NCBI RefSeq assembly: GCF_027257975.1 | Contig: NZ_JANZKX010000002.1 | Span: 186,001-250,000, forward strand | Direction: 5' to 3' | DNA: 64,000 bases | DNA from: Pelomonas sp. BJYL3 | GTDB lineage: Bacteria; Pseudomonadota; Gammaproteobacteria; Burkholderiales; Burkholderiaceae_C | Part shown: one piece after another, positions 36,634 through 44,513 of the stretch | Position numbering within the stretch: position 1 is the stretch's first letter | Layout of the letters: each line of letters begins with the position of its first letter | Translations under genes and position numbers: made by a program | Notes under the pieces: model-generated | What the model was told of the DNA's origin: nothing | The model's input: only the letters and a program-made list of their open reading frames with translations | Database searches by the model: none

Positions 36634-38016
36634 ATGCGAACCGTCCTGATCATCGATGACAACCCCGGCGTGCGCGAGGCCCTGGCCCTGCTGCTGTCCC
36701 TGCACGACATCCGCGCCCTCTGCGCCGCCGACCCCGACGAAGGCCTGGCCCTGCTGGAGCGCGAGGCTGCCGACCTGGTCATCCAGGACATGAACTTCAG
36801 CGCCGACACCACCTCCGGCGAGGAGGGCCGCGTGCTGTTCCAGCGCCTGCGCCAGCGCCACCCCGACCTGCCCGTCATCCTGCTGACGGCCTGGACCCAG
36901 CTGGAGCAGGCCGTGGCCCTGGTCAAGGCCGGCGCGGCCGACTACCTCGCCAAGCCCTGGGACGACCTCAAGCTGCTGGCCACGGTGGAGAACCTGCTGG
37001 AGCTGGCCGAGTCCAACGAGGCCTTGAGCCAGACCCGCCGCCAGCGGCGCCAGCGCGTGGAGGCACTGCGCCAGCGTTACGCGCTGGGCGACATCGTCTT
37101 CGCCTCCGACGCCATGATCAGCACGCTGGAGATGGCCTGCCAGGTGGCCCGTGCGCCGCTGCCGGTGCTGGTCACCGGCCCCAACGGCAGCGGCAAGGAG
37201 CGCATCGCCCGCCTGCTGCACGCCAACTCCGCCGTTGCCCAGGGCCCGCTGGTGGCCCTCAACTGCGGAGCCCTGCCGGCGGACCTGATCGAGGCCGAGC
37301 TCTTCGGTGCCGAGAGCGGGGCCTTCACCGGCGCCGGCAAGGCGCGCGAGGGCCGCTTCGAGGCGGCCGATGGCGGCACGCTGTTCCTGGACGAGATCGG
37401 CAATCTGCCCCTGGCCGGCCAGATGAAGCTGCTGCGCGTGCTGGAGACCGGCCAGTTCGAGCGCCTCGGGTCCACGCGCACCCGCACGACCCGCGTCCGC
37501 GTGGTCAGCGCCACCAATGCCGACCTGCCCGCCATGGTGGCGGCCGGCAGCTTCCGCGAGGATCTCTTCTACCGGCTCAACGTGATCGAGCTGCGCCTGG
37601 CCCCGCTGGCCGAGCGCCGTGATGACATCCTGCCCCTGGCCGAGCAGGCCCTCGCCGAGCACGAGCGGCAGGCCGGCCAGGCCGTGCGCCTCAGTGAGGC
37701 CGCTCGCAGCGCGCTGCTGGCTCATGCCTGGCCCGGCAATGTGCGCGAGCTGCGCAATGCCCTGGCCCGCGCGGCCCTGCTGTGCCGCGAGGGCCTGATC
37801 CAGCCGGCGGACCTGGGCCTCGCCGCCGCGGCCTCCCTCGCACCCGCGGCGCTGGCCCACCGCAACCTGGACGAGCCCAGCCGCGAGGCCGTGCTGGCCG
37901 CCCTGCAGTCCGCCCAGGGCGTGGTGGCCCGCGCGGCGCAGCAGCTGGGCCTCTCGCGCCAGGCCCTGTACCGGCGCATGGACCGCTACGGCCTGCCGCG
38001 CGAGGGTGGTCTCTGA
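36634..38016 (+). CDS. NtrC-family sigma-54-dependent response regulator
   Basis: 460-aa activator. The receiver has acidic residues at D8/D9, phospho-acceptor Asp52 (VIQDMNF) and Lys in YLAKPWDDL. The AAA+ domain has Walker A GPNGSGKE, the sigma-54-contacting loop GAFTGA in ESGAFTGAGKAREG, Walker B GGTLFLDEIGN, and the arginine-finger region SFREDLFYRLNV. The C-terminal Fis-type HTH reads GVVARAAQQLGLSRQALYRRMDRYGL. It probably activates the operon's own -24/-12 promoter at 30618 through the TGTCCG cluster. Confidence 0.95.
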   Translation: MRTVLIIDDNPGVREALALLLSLHDIRALCAADPDEGLALLEREAADLVIQDMNFSADTTSGEEGRVLFQRLRQRHPDLPVILLTAWTQLEQAVALVKAGAADYLAKPWDDLKLLATVENLLELAESNEALSQTRRQRRQRVEALRQRYALGDIVFASDAMISTLEMACQVARAPLPVLVTGPNGSGKERIARLLHANSAVAQGPLVALNCGALPADLIEAELFGAESGAFTGAGKAREGRFEAADGGTLFLDEIGNLPLAGQMKLLRVLETGQFERLGSTRTRTTRVRVVSATNADLPAMVAAGSFREDLFYRLNVIELRLAPLAERRDDILPLAEQALAEHERQAGQAVRLSEAARSALLAHAWPGNVRELRNALARAALLCREGLIQPADLGLAAAASLAPAALAHRNLDEPSREAVLAALQSAQGVVARAAQQLGLSRQALYRRMDRYGLPREGGL

Positions 38017-38021
38017 ATACC

Positions 38022-39515
38022 ATGGGCGCCACCGGCCAGGACCTGCCGCCCGAGGGGGACCGCAAGGCGGCCCCATCGGCTCCGCCGCCGGGCCATGCCA
38101 GGCCGCTGCAATACCTCGGCCTGCGCCTGCTGCTGAGCCTGCTGCTGATCGCCCTGCTGGCCCTGGGCCTGCAGGCGGCCTTCAGCCTGGGGCCACTGCC
38201 GCCCCTGCTGCGCGAGCTGGGCTGGGGGGACCTGACCCTGCGCACCAGCGTCTGGCTGCCCCTGCTCATCCTCGGCCTGCTGCTGCCGGTGGCCGGCCTG
38301 CTGGTGGCCTGGTGCCTGGCCCCCTTGCGCCGTGTGCTGCGGGCCGTGGAGGGCGCCGTGCTGAGCTACCGTGACGGCGACTTCAGCACCACGCTGGCCG
38401 TTGACGGGCAGGGCGAGCTGCGCGCCCTGCTGAGTGCCCACCGCGAGCTGGCCACCACGCTGCGCGGTCAGCGCCAGCACCTCGCCCAGCGCGAGCTGCT
38501 GCTGGACACCGTGGTGCAGAACACGCCCGTGGCCCTGCTGCTGATCGACGCCCAGGGCCAGGTCGCCTATGCCAATATCGCCGCCCGTCAACTGCTGGCC
38601 CAGGGCCGGCGGCTCTCGGGGCAGGCCTGGGAGGCCGTGCTGTCGCCCCTGCCCGAGGCCCTGGCCGAGGCCCTGCGCCAGGGCGAGGACCAGCTGCTCA
38701 CGCTGCCGGAGGCCCTGGATGGCGCCGCCGAGCCCGAGAGCTTCCACCTCTCCCAGCGCGCCCTGAACCTGCTGGGCCAGGCCCACCGTCTGGTGCTGCT
38801 GCGCCGCATCACGCGCGAGCTGTCACGCCAGGAGGTGGCCAGCTGGAAGCGCGTGATCCGCGTGATCAGCCACGAGCTGAACAACTCGCTCGCCCCCATC
38901 TCCTCCCTGGCCCACAGCGGGGCCGAGCTGGCCCGCCGCGGCCAGACCGAGCGCCTGCCCCAGGTCTTCCAGAGCATCGGCGAACGGGCCCGGCATCTGC
39001 ACGAATTCCTGGCCAGCTATGCCAGCGTGGCCAAGCTGCCCCTGCCGCGCCTGGCGCCCGTGCCCTGGGCCGACTTCGTGGCTCAGCTGATGAGCCAGCA
39101 GCCCTTTGTGCTTGACGGCGCCCTGCCGGCCGGCACGGCCAGCTTCGATCGCGTGCAGGTGGAGCAGGCCCTGATCAACCTGCTGAAGAACGCCCATGAG
39201 GCCAGGCAGGGGGCGGGGCCCGCCCCCGAGACGGCGTCGCAAGCCGGCGCCGCCGGCGACGCCGCGCTCGAGGTGCGCCTCGCCGTGCAGCGCCAGGGCA
39301 GCGAATGGTGCGTGACGGTCAGCGACCGCGGCCCCGGCATGAGCGAGGCCGTGCTGGCCCAGGCCCTGTTGCCCTTCTACTCGACCAAGCGCAGCGGCAC
39401 CGGCCTGGGCCTGGCCCTGGCCCGCGAGATCGCGGAAGCCCATGGAGGCCGCATCCTGCTGGCCAACCGCGAGGGCGGCGGCCTGCGGGTCAGCCTGCTG
39501 CTGCCGGTGCGCTGA
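38022..39515 (+). CDS. NtrB/NtrY-like sensor histidine kinase
   Basis: 497-aa membrane kinase partner of the NtrC-type regulator, starting 5 bp after its stop. Two helices (LGLRLLLSLLLIALLALGL and VWLPLLILGLLLPVAGLLVAWCLAP) flank a short periplasmic loop; HAMP-like and PAS-like regions follow (VVQNTPVALLLIDAQGQVAYANIAA), then H-box VISHELNNSLAPISSLAH (His near residue 283), N-box ALINLLKNAHEA, and G-boxes SDRGPGMSE and GTGLGLALAREIAEAHGG. The sensed signal is unknown but is likely an envelope stress or an exported compound. Confidence 0.93.
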   Translation: MGATGQDLPPEGDRKAAPSAPPPGHARPLQYLGLRLLLSLLLIALLALGLQAAFSLGPLPPLLRELGWGDLTLRTSVWLPLLILGLLLPVAGLLVAWCLAPLRRVLRAVEGAVLSYRDGDFSTTLAVDGQGELRALLSAHRELATTLRGQRQHLAQRELLLDTVVQNTPVALLLIDAQGQVAYANIAARQLLAQGRRLSGQAWEAVLSPLPEALAEALRQGEDQLLTLPEALDGAAEPESFHLSQRALNLLGQAHRLVLLRRITRELSRQEVASWKRVIRVISHELNNSLAPISSLAHSGAELARRGQTERLPQVFQSIGERARHLHEFLASYASVAKLPLPRLAPVPWADFVAQLMSQQPFVLDGALPAGTASFDRVQVEQALINLLKNAHEARQGAGPAPETASQAGAAGDAALEVRLAVQRQGSEWCVTVSDRGPGMSEAVLAQALLPFYSTKRSGTGLGLALAREIAEAHGGRILLANREGGGLRVSLLLPVR

Positions 39516-39555
39516 GGATGCAGACGCTGGCATAGACGCTGACGCTGCGCCGGAG

Positions 39556-39649
39556 CCAGGTCTTGCCTGGGCCCCGCTGCAGCGGCTGGCGGGATCAGGT
39601 CTTGTCCGGCTTCCGAGGCGCCGCCCCGCTGGGGTCAGGTCTTGCCTGA
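39556..39649. repeat. Three copies of the palindromic repeat in one gap
   Basis: CCAGGTCTTGCCTGG (39556-39570), TCAGGTCTTGTCCGG (39595-39609) and TCAGGTCTTGCCTGA (39635-39649), spaced 39 and 40 bp. The first copy has a compensatory change in both arms (CCAGG/CCTGG), so the hairpin is kept. The gap lies between convergent genes, the kinase and the MBL hydrolase. Confidence 0.8.
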
Positions 39650-39651
39650 CC

Positions 39652-40302
39652 TCAGCCCCAGCGTGCGTGGCTCAGGAAGGGATTGCTGCGGCGTTCCTCG
39701 CCGAAGGTGGATTCGGGCCCATGGCCAGGGATGAAGACCGTGTCATCGCCCATGGGCCAGAGGCGCTCGGTGATGGAGCTGATCAGCTGCGCGTGATTGC
39801 CGCCGGGGAAATCCGTGCGGCCGATGGAGCCCGCGAAGAGCACGTCACCCACGAAGCAGCGCCTGGCCGAGGCGCTGTGGAAGACCACATGGCCCGGCGT
39901 GTGGCCCGGGCAGTGGCGCACCGTGAGCGTCTCCTGGCCGATCTGCACCGTGTCGCCGTCCGCCAGCCAGCGTGTGGGCGTGAAGGTCTCCACCGCGGGG
40001 AAGCCGAACATGGCGCTCTGCTGCGGCAGCCCGTCGATCCAGAACTGGTCGCCGGGATGCGGCCCGATGATGGGCAGGCCCTTCAGCCGTGCCAGCTCCG
40101 CCGTGCCACCCGCGTGGTCGATGTGCGCATGCGTCAGCCAGATCGCCTTGAGCATCAGCCCCAGCCGCTCCACCTCCTTCAGCAGCCGCGGCACCTCTCC
40201 ACCCGGATCCACCACCGCCGCCTCCAGGGTCTGGTCGCACCAGACGAGGGAGCAGTTCTGCTGGAAGGGGGTGACGGGGAGGGTGAGGTAGTGGAGGGGC
40301 AT
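39652..40302 (-). CDS. MBL-fold hydrolase, glyoxalase II-like
   Basis: 216-aa metallo-beta-lactamase-fold enzyme. The metal motif is THAHIDHAGG (HxHxDH), followed by His in RHCPGHTPGHVVF, Asp in FVGDVLFAGSIGRTDFPGG and His in FIPGHGPESTFGEER. The short form, lacking the glyoxalase II C-terminal domain, matches YcbL-type or ETHE1-related hydrolases; the natural thioester is not known. The start at 40302 gives MPLHYLTLPVTPFQQNCSL, the usual opening of this group. Confidence 0.92.
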   Translation of the reverse strand: MPLHYLTLPVTPFQQNCSLVWCDQTLEAAVVDPGGEVPRLLKEVERLGLMLKAIWLTHAHIDHAGGTAELARLKGLPIIGPHPGDQFWIDGLPQQSAMFGFPAVETFTPTRWLADGDTVQIGQETLTVRHCPGHTPGHVVFHSASARRCFVGDVLFAGSIGRTDFPGGNHAQLISSITERLWPMGDDTVFIPGHGPESTFGEERRSNPFLSHARWG

Positions 40303-40511
40303 GGCTGAAGGAGGCTGAGAACAAAGTTTCGAAGTGGCGGGCAAATTATCGAAGGCTTTGGGGGACGGCCGGCCAGGCGATGAGGCCAAAGCTTCGAAGC
40401 CTGGCGTCGCAGTTGGGAAAGCCGCGGCTTGGACGGGCCTGGCGGCGCGTGTCGTGGCGTTGAGTGGTGAGGGATAGCGAAGGCTGACTGCTAGAGGCTG
40501 GGTGCTGCCAC
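40303..40511. other. Spacer between MBL gene and integrase remnant
   Basis: 209 bp. It contains two similar words, AAGTTTCGAAG (40325-40335) and AAGCTTCGAAG (about 40389-40399), and probably the promoter of the MBL gene. No coding sequence was supported. Confidence 0.4.
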
Positions 40512-40652
40512 TCACCAACGACTGCTTTGCGGCGCTTCAGCGGTGGGCAGTGAGTCCAATGGGCTTCGCACAGCGCCGCCTACCTTGGGAACATGGGTGT
40601 AGATCATGGTGGTGGCCACATCGGCGTGGCCCAGCAGTTCCTGCACGGTTCT
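40512..40652 (-). pseudogene. Remnant of an integron integrase (IntI C-terminus)
   Basis: Read on the minus strand from 40652, the sequence encodes [12 protein letters not shown], then [14 protein letters not shown] and VRSPLDSLP, ending in a stop at 40512. This is the distinctive C-terminus of IntI tyrosine recombinases, including the box II LGH and the catalytic tyrosine in TTMIYTHV. The match stops abruptly before RTVQ; the other ~85 percent of the gene is absent and no start codon is available. The minus-strand orientation, with plus-strand cassettes to the right, is the standard integron layout. Confidence 0.85.
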
Positions 40653-40732
40653 GCTGCGAAAGCGACTGGCACAATCCGCGGCCTGGGAGGTGCCGGTTTG
40701 TGCGGGGATTTATGCTGTACGGAACGACAGTC

Positions 40733-40793
40733 AGTCAACCGATTGTGGATACGGATCAAGGACTTGCAAGCGCACAGTCGCGGTTGGTTAAGC
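40733..40793 (+). other. Candidate attI/attC recombination site 0
   Basis: Core-like GTTAAGC (40787-40793, fits GTTRRRY) preceded by an imperfect inverted repeat pairing CAACCG-ATTGTG with CACAG-N3-CGGTTG. It lies between the integrase remnant and the first cassette gene, where an attI or a decayed attC would be expected. Confidence 0.4.
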
Positions 40794-40849
40794 GGCAAGC
40801 TACTGAGTTCTGCAGCACGCCGTGCTGGATAGACCAATAGATAGGCGTC

Positions 40850-41215
40850 ATGACGAAGACTGAGGTTTTCGAGCAATTGTTCTCGGCCGCCTGGCCGAGG
40901 CCCGCTGAGCTTGTTCAGTACGCGAAAGCCCGACATGGATTTGGCGGTGACGATGGCTACTACGGCGTCACATATCCCTCAGACTTGGATGACTACCAGC
41001 GAGAAGTTGAGGGTGAGCACATCCCCGAAGGATCGGTTGAGGTGCACTACTGGGACGGCGCTTTTAGAGACTTGTTGGTGCCCGAATACGAATTCTTGGA
41101 AGTGCTATATCAACATCTCGTCGACATTGGGCAGGCGGCACTTGCCGCGGAGCTTCGTGATGCCTATCCCGTCATTGCAGCCGACCCTGGCCGGCTGTGC
41201 CGTCCGGTCGGCTGA
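40850..41215 (+). CDS. Integron cassette gene 1, unknown function
   Basis: 121-aa acidic cytoplasmic protein, no signal or membrane segment. It reads as an intact small globular protein (VFEQLFSAAWPRPAELVQYAKARHGFGGDDGYYGVTYPSDLDDYQ, later DLLVPEYEFLEVLYQHLVDIGQ). Base composition is clearly lower in GC than the flanks. The last ~17 codons are part of an attC-like site, as is usual for cassette genes. No family was recognised; an immunity- or toxin-related role is possible but unproven. Confidence 0.75.
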   Translation: MTKTEVFEQLFSAAWPRPAELVQYAKARHGFGGDDGYYGVTYPSDLDDYQREVEGEHIPEGSVEVHYWDGAFRDLLVPEYEFLEVLYQHLVDIGQAALAAELRDAYPVIAADPGRLCRPVG

Positions 41216-41230
41216 ATTTCAACGTTAAAC
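41162..41230 (+). other. attC site 1
   Basis: R''-like GCCTATC (41162-41168), a perfect 9-bp inverted repeat CAGCCGACC / GGTCGGCTG (41178-41186 and 41206-41214), and R' core GTTAAAC (41224-41230). Total 69 bp. This matches the architecture of integron attC sites, with one mismatch in R''. Confidence 0.75.
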
Positions 41231-41236
41231 GGCCAC

Positions 41237-41590
41237 ATGCCTAAGCGTGACCGCAGCCAGTTTTTGCGGGAGCTCAAAGCAGCTTTCGCCGAAATCACTT
41301 CGCAGCTCAACGCCGAGCACGGGCTGCTGCACTTTGAGGTCGACGTGTTTCGCCGCTTTACGCAACGCGCGATTTTCGATGGTGAGCGTGATACTGCAGT
41401 TCAGTGCTTCTTGCTTGCCGCCACCTATCTCACCGAAGGGAACTCCGCAATGCGCAACGCGATCGACGTCTCCTTCGTTGAGCCCATGGAGTTCGGCTCG
41501 CCGCCGAACGAACGTCGTTGGGCTTGGGAAGCTTTGCCGGAGGTCCTGAAGAATGCCTACGTCGCCTTCCATGGCAAGTCAGCCGTTTAG
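41237..41590 (+). CDS. Integron cassette gene 2, unknown function
   Basis: 117-aa protein starting 6 bp after the R' core of attC 1, as in a typical cassette. The sequence (RDRSQFLRELKAAFAEITSQLNAEHGLLHFEVDVFRRFTQRAIFDGERDTAVQCFLLAATYLTEGNSAMRNAIDVSFVE) is helical and resembles small cassette-borne proteins; its stop TAG lies inside the next attC. The DUF7674-like pattern of helices is suggestive only. No function is assigned. Confidence 0.75.
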   Translation: MPKRDRSQFLRELKAAFAEITSQLNAEHGLLHFEVDVFRRFTQRAIFDGERDTAVQCFLLAATYLTEGNSAMRNAIDVSFVEPMEFGSPPNERRWAWEALPEVLKNAYVAFHGKSAV

Positions 41591-41641
41591 CCTGCCGTTG
41601 GAGCGGACCGCCTTCGGCGTCCGCTGACCTTCACGTTGAAC
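41585..41641 (+). other. attC site 2
   Basis: R''-like GTTTAGC (41585-41591), stem AGCGGAC-c-GCC / GGC-GTCCGCT with one extrahelical base (41602-41625), and R' core GTTGAAC (41635-41641); 57 bp. The extrahelical base is a normal attC feature. Confidence 0.8.
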
Positions 41642-41643
41642 GG

Positions 41644-41961
41644 CTGCTTTCGGGCCCTGAGTTCGAGGTAGCGAGAGACTGCAACCGCTGCGCAGCGGCC
41701 CCTTGCCGCTCCAGTCACCCTATCCGGCGGCCACGGAGTCCGGTCTTCGATTTCAAGATCAACGGCGGCGGGATTTCATATTCAAATGAGGCCTCGTATC
41801 TGACCCTGCTGCCCGATTCACTGGCCATCGAAGGCCAGGCCGAGCAACGCGCCGTATGGAAGCTTTGCTGCTTGCTGGAGAGACCGTTGCCTGCCCCACT
41901 CGCGAGCAACTACCAGGAGCTTCTGGCTGTTGCTCGCGATAGGCTTCGGGACCAATCATGA
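41644..41961 (+). pseudogene. Integron cassette gene 3, decayed or with a non-standard start
   Basis: An open frame of 105 codons follows attC 2 directly and ends at 41961. The part from VFDFKINGGGISYSNEASYLTLLPDSLAIEGQAEQRAVWKLCCLLERPLP onward looks like real protein. No ATG, GTG or TTG exists in frame after attC 2; the first possible codon is a CTG at 41644, so the 5' end is probably lost. Function unknown. The next cassette start is separated by a weak attC-like site. Confidence 0.45.
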
Positions 41962-41998
41962 GCGCCGCATTCGGCTACTTCAGGGCGGCAAGCGTGAG

Positions 41999-42067
41999 GC
42001 CTGACCAGTCGCGCGGACCGACACAAGCCGGCGACCCGCCGCTCGCAGCTCAGCGTCAACGTCAGAT
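41999..42067 (+). other. Possible decayed attC site 3
   Basis: R''-like GCCTGAC (41999-42005) and R'-like GTCAGAT (42061-42067, one mismatch to GTTRRRY), 69 bp apart, with a poorly conserved internal stem (GCG-CGG / CCGCCGC). Spacing and position, 12 bp before the next start codon, favour a degraded attC. Confidence 0.4.
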
Positions 42068-42079
42068 GGCCCACGTCCA

Positions 42080-42574
42080 ATGAACGCACCCGAACACTTC
42101 GCACCCGTCACGGATCTGGGCCACGGCGACGCCCTTGCACCGTGGCGCTTCCTCGTCGGCCCCAAGGCGCAGGTACGCCTGCTGACCGCCATGGGCGACT
42201 TCTTCCTCCTGAAGCCTCATGGCTTTCTCCGGCGTCCTCATGTGTTCCTGCTGGATGCGTTCGCAGGCCAATGCCACTTGGTCTCCGATACCTGGGAGGA
42301 CTTCAAGCGCCGCATGGCAGCCCCGGACCTCGAAGCCACCTCATGGCTGAAGTTCGATCTTCTTTGTGAGCTTCACGGCGCGGGCCAGCTTCTGGCCGAG
42401 GGGCAGTGCTTTTCTGCAACCGTCCCCGGCTTCATCGGCGGCCGCTACGAGCTCGAGAACTTCGAGCCCACCCCATGGCGCCTGCATGTCAATGCCAGTG
42501 GTCAGCTTTTCGAGCAGGTGAAGGACCTTCCTCCCGGCACGCCCATTCACGGCATCGACATCAAATGGCACTAG
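42080..42574 (+). CDS. Integron cassette gene 4: Tdi1/DUF1851-like immunity-type protein
   Basis: 164-aa soluble protein. The segment MGDFFLLKPHGFLRRPHVFLLDAFAGQCHLVSDTWEDFKRRMA resembles the DUF1851/T6SS Tdi1 immunity C-terminal domain, in which a strand pattern GDxFLL, then VxFLDxxxG precedes a helix with the aspartate/glutamate pair. The rest (WLKFDLLCELHGAGQLL and GGRYELENFEPTPWRLHVNASGQLFEQV) is compatible. If correct, it would protect against a type VI effector. Family match is from pattern only. The stop codon is the first arm of a 12-bp hairpin. Confidence 0.65.
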   Translation: MNAPEHFAPVTDLGHGDALAPWRFLVGPKAQVRLLTAMGDFFLLKPHGFLRRPHVFLLDAFAGQCHLVSDTWEDFKRRMAAPDLEATSWLKFDLLCELHGAGQLLAEGQCFSATVPGFIGGRYELENFEPTPWRLHVNASGQLFEQVKDLPPGTPIHGIDIKWH

Positions 42575-42600
42575 GCGGGCTCCCCTACGAGCCCGCCTAG
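42571..42600. terminator. 12-bp perfect hairpin at the end of the cassette array
   Basis: CTAGGCGGGCTC / GAGCCCGCCTAG with a 6-nt loop; the gene 4 stop codon is inside the stem. A second hairpin (GACAAC-GCCT / AGGC-ATTGTC) follows at 42613-42636. No T-run, but these lie between convergent genes. Confidence 0.65.
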
Positions 42601-42660
42601 AGGCTCCAGCACGACAACGCCTGTCGAGGCATTGTCAGTCGCACGTCCATCTCGAAGCAC

Positions 42661-43308
42661 TCAGTGGTGGGGCGAGTCCGCACTCTGAAGCGGGACACCC
42701 GGCTCTGCCTTTTGAAGGCCATGCTTCCGCAGGCAGATTTCGGGATGCGCGGACTGGCGTGTCAAGCTTTCCAGGCGGCCGGAAAACGTGCTGGTGGTGA
42801 CTTCCTCGGGACTACGTGAATCTTCCTGCGCCCCGTGCAGCACCTCCAGGACGACCCAGGCGCCCTTCTCTCTGACCAGCAGGAAGTGCAATTGAAGGCG
42901 GCCTGTCATGTGGTCCGTCTTCGGCCCCCAGCTGCACAAGGCGTCCACGCTGGCGGTGAGCCCCAGGGTCCGGCTTCGAAGGGTGCGGCACGAGGTGGGG
43001 GTGTCCCAGCGATCGAACAGACTGCCGCCGTCGGCATACTCGCGCTTTGATACGCCATTCGCTTCGTCGTCTTCTGAGCTGGCCTGGGCAGCGTCGCACT
43101 CGGCCGCCGAGGCGAGCTTCTGAAGACGTGACGACAGCCATCGGAACTCTCCCCTGCGATTCAAGCCCAGTCGCTTCTCGAAGGGCTCATGGACGGCGAG
43201 CTGCAGCAGGGATTTCACGACGGCATCGGGCGTTGCGGGCGTCGCCTCCGAGCTTGTCGCCAGCGCCGCGAGCGCAGCCAGGGTGATCAGGGCTTTCCGT
43301 GTGTGCAT
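42661..43308 (-). CDS. Exported protein of unknown function
   Basis: 215-aa protein with a signal peptide (MHTRKALITLAALAALATSSEA). The mature part begins TPDAVVKSLLQLAVHEPFEKRLGLNRRGEFRWLSSRLQKLASAAECDAAQ, a helical opening seen in small periplasmic proteins of the DUF3828/Tai4-like kind, followed by acidic linkers and a beta-rich half (LQLHFLLVREKGAWVVLEVLHG). Two internal cysteine-containing strands may pair. Function unknown; the DUF3828 comparison is tentative. It lies just outside the integron remnant and is transcribed toward it. Confidence 0.7.
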   Translation of the reverse strand: MHTRKALITLAALAALATSSEATPATPDAVVKSLLQLAVHEPFEKRLGLNRRGEFRWLSSRLQKLASAAECDAAQASSEDDEANGVSKREYADGGSLFDRWDTPTSCRTLRSRTLGLTASVDALCSWGPKTDHMTGRLQLHFLLVREKGAWVVLEVLHGAQEDSRSPEEVTTSTFSGRLESLTRQSAHPEICLRKHGLQKAEPGVPLQSADSPHH

Positions 43309-43427
43309 GGTGAGGTCAAAAAGGTGTTGACGGTGTGTCGGACGTGGGGGCCGGCGAGCAGAAGGGCTTGGCCCAGCTTTCCCAGGCTTGCGGCAGCCCT
43401 CCTGCCGCCGCTGCAATGCTGGCCTGG

Positions 43428-43742
43428 CTAGCCCTCGTCTTCCACAAGCTCCAGCCGCGCCACCTGCCAATGCTCCCAGACCCGCTCGGGATCGAGGTCG
43501 GCGTAGCCTCGCTTCTCTTCCAGTTGCCACTTCATCTCGGCGGTCATCGCCATGCAGGCGGCATCGTCCCGGATGCGGACGACCTCCTCCTCGGTGAGCG
43601 GGGCGCCCTTGAGCTGCTCGGCACGAAGCAGCAGCGCCACGAGTGCGGGGATCGGGACCAGGAGCACGGATTCTTCGGCGTCGCGACGCGGCGGCTCGGC
43701 GGGCGCGGGCGCGGAACCGAACAGTTTCTTGAGTAGTTTCAT
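43428..43742 (-). CDS. Hypothetical small protein
   Basis: 104-aa protein with an amphipathic basic start (MKLLKKLFGSAPAPAEPP) and an all-helical body (VLLVPIPALVALLLRAEQLKGAPLTEEEVVRIRDDAACMAMTAEMKWQLEEKRGYADLDPERVWEHWQ). There is no cleavable signal. No family recognised. It stands between two other uncharacterised minus-strand genes. Confidence 0.6.
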   Translation of the reverse strand: MKLLKKLFGSAPAPAEPPRRDAEESVLLVPIPALVALLLRAEQLKGAPLTEEEVVRIRDDAACMAMTAEMKWQLEEKRGYADLDPERVWEHWQVARLELVEDEG

Positions 43743-43887
43743 GGGCGATCCCGGGAGTGCTGACGGCGTCTGCACGGGATTGGATCACGCATCGATGTCC
43801 TGCCGTCTGCACACGCGCCGCGTCGGCAATGCCCACCATCTGCCGAGGTTCAGCCGCTGCGGCGCAAGCCGCAGCCTTCGATCTCCG

Positions 43888-44322
43888 CTAGGCCTGGCCG
43901 GCTGCTTGCACGCCTGTGGCGGCCGTCTCGTCCTCGGCCTGGACCACGCGCTGCCGTTCGGCAGGGGCGCAACCCTTGAACTTGATGACTCGCTTGGTGA
44001 CCCGCCGGCCTTCGCCGCTCAAGCCGAGGCTGGCCGCCTCGCCGTTGGTCTCAAGGCCCAGACCGCCTTTGCCGGAGGTGTCGTAGTACTCCTCGATCTC
44101 CACTTCCTCCGCGCTGTCGATGCGCCGTGAGATGGCCAGCTCCTGCTCGACCTTGGCCTGGGCCAGCAGCGCCTTCGCCTTGATCTCGGCGCGTCTGGAC
44201 TCTTCGGCCAGCTGCGCAAGAGGCTGGCTGCTGTCGGATTCGGTGATGCCGTCAACGACCTTCTTCAGGCCCTTGCTGATCAGGTAGCCGACGGGGTTGA
44301 TGGCGTACTCGAGATAGGACAT
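43888..44322 (-). CDS. Hypothetical protein with helical body
   Basis: 144-aa protein starting MSYLEYAINPVGYLISKGLKKVVDGI, preceded by a strong AGGAG site. A charged helical region (PLAQLAEESRRAEIKAKALLAQAKVEQELAISRRIDSAEEVEIEEYYD) suggests a coiled coil that could associate with a membrane or a partner. The C-terminal half is Gly-rich and basic. No family recognised. Confidence 0.6.
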   Translation of the reverse strand: MSYLEYAINPVGYLISKGLKKVVDGITESDSSQPLAQLAEESRRAEIKAKALLAQAKVEQELAISRRIDSAEEVEIEEYYDTSGKGGLGLETNGEAASLGLSGEGRRVTKRVIKFKGCAPAERQRVVQAEDETAATGVQAAGQA

Positions 44323-44513
44323 GGGGTCTCCTGGCTCCATGGCTGAGCCTGTTGCCCGCCCAGGCGGGTGTGGCTGGATGCTAGGTCTCGCGGTGCCGGC
44401 CGGCGTGCAACTCCGTCACGCTTTGCCGGGGAACCTCGCCGCCTATCGGCTACAGTCCCCGCCGCCTGGTGACCTGGGCGACCGCACCTTCGTTTCGTAC
44501 GCATCCCTCGCCC

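Noticed and set aside
40593-40832. Plus-strand open frames over the integrase remnant
   Set aside because: They are shadows of the minus-strand IntI C-terminus, which gives a specific family match.
41958-42082. 41-codon frame starting MSAAFGYFRAAS
   Set aside because: It overlaps the end of cassette gene 3 and the decayed attC, has no ribosome site and no recognisable sequence.
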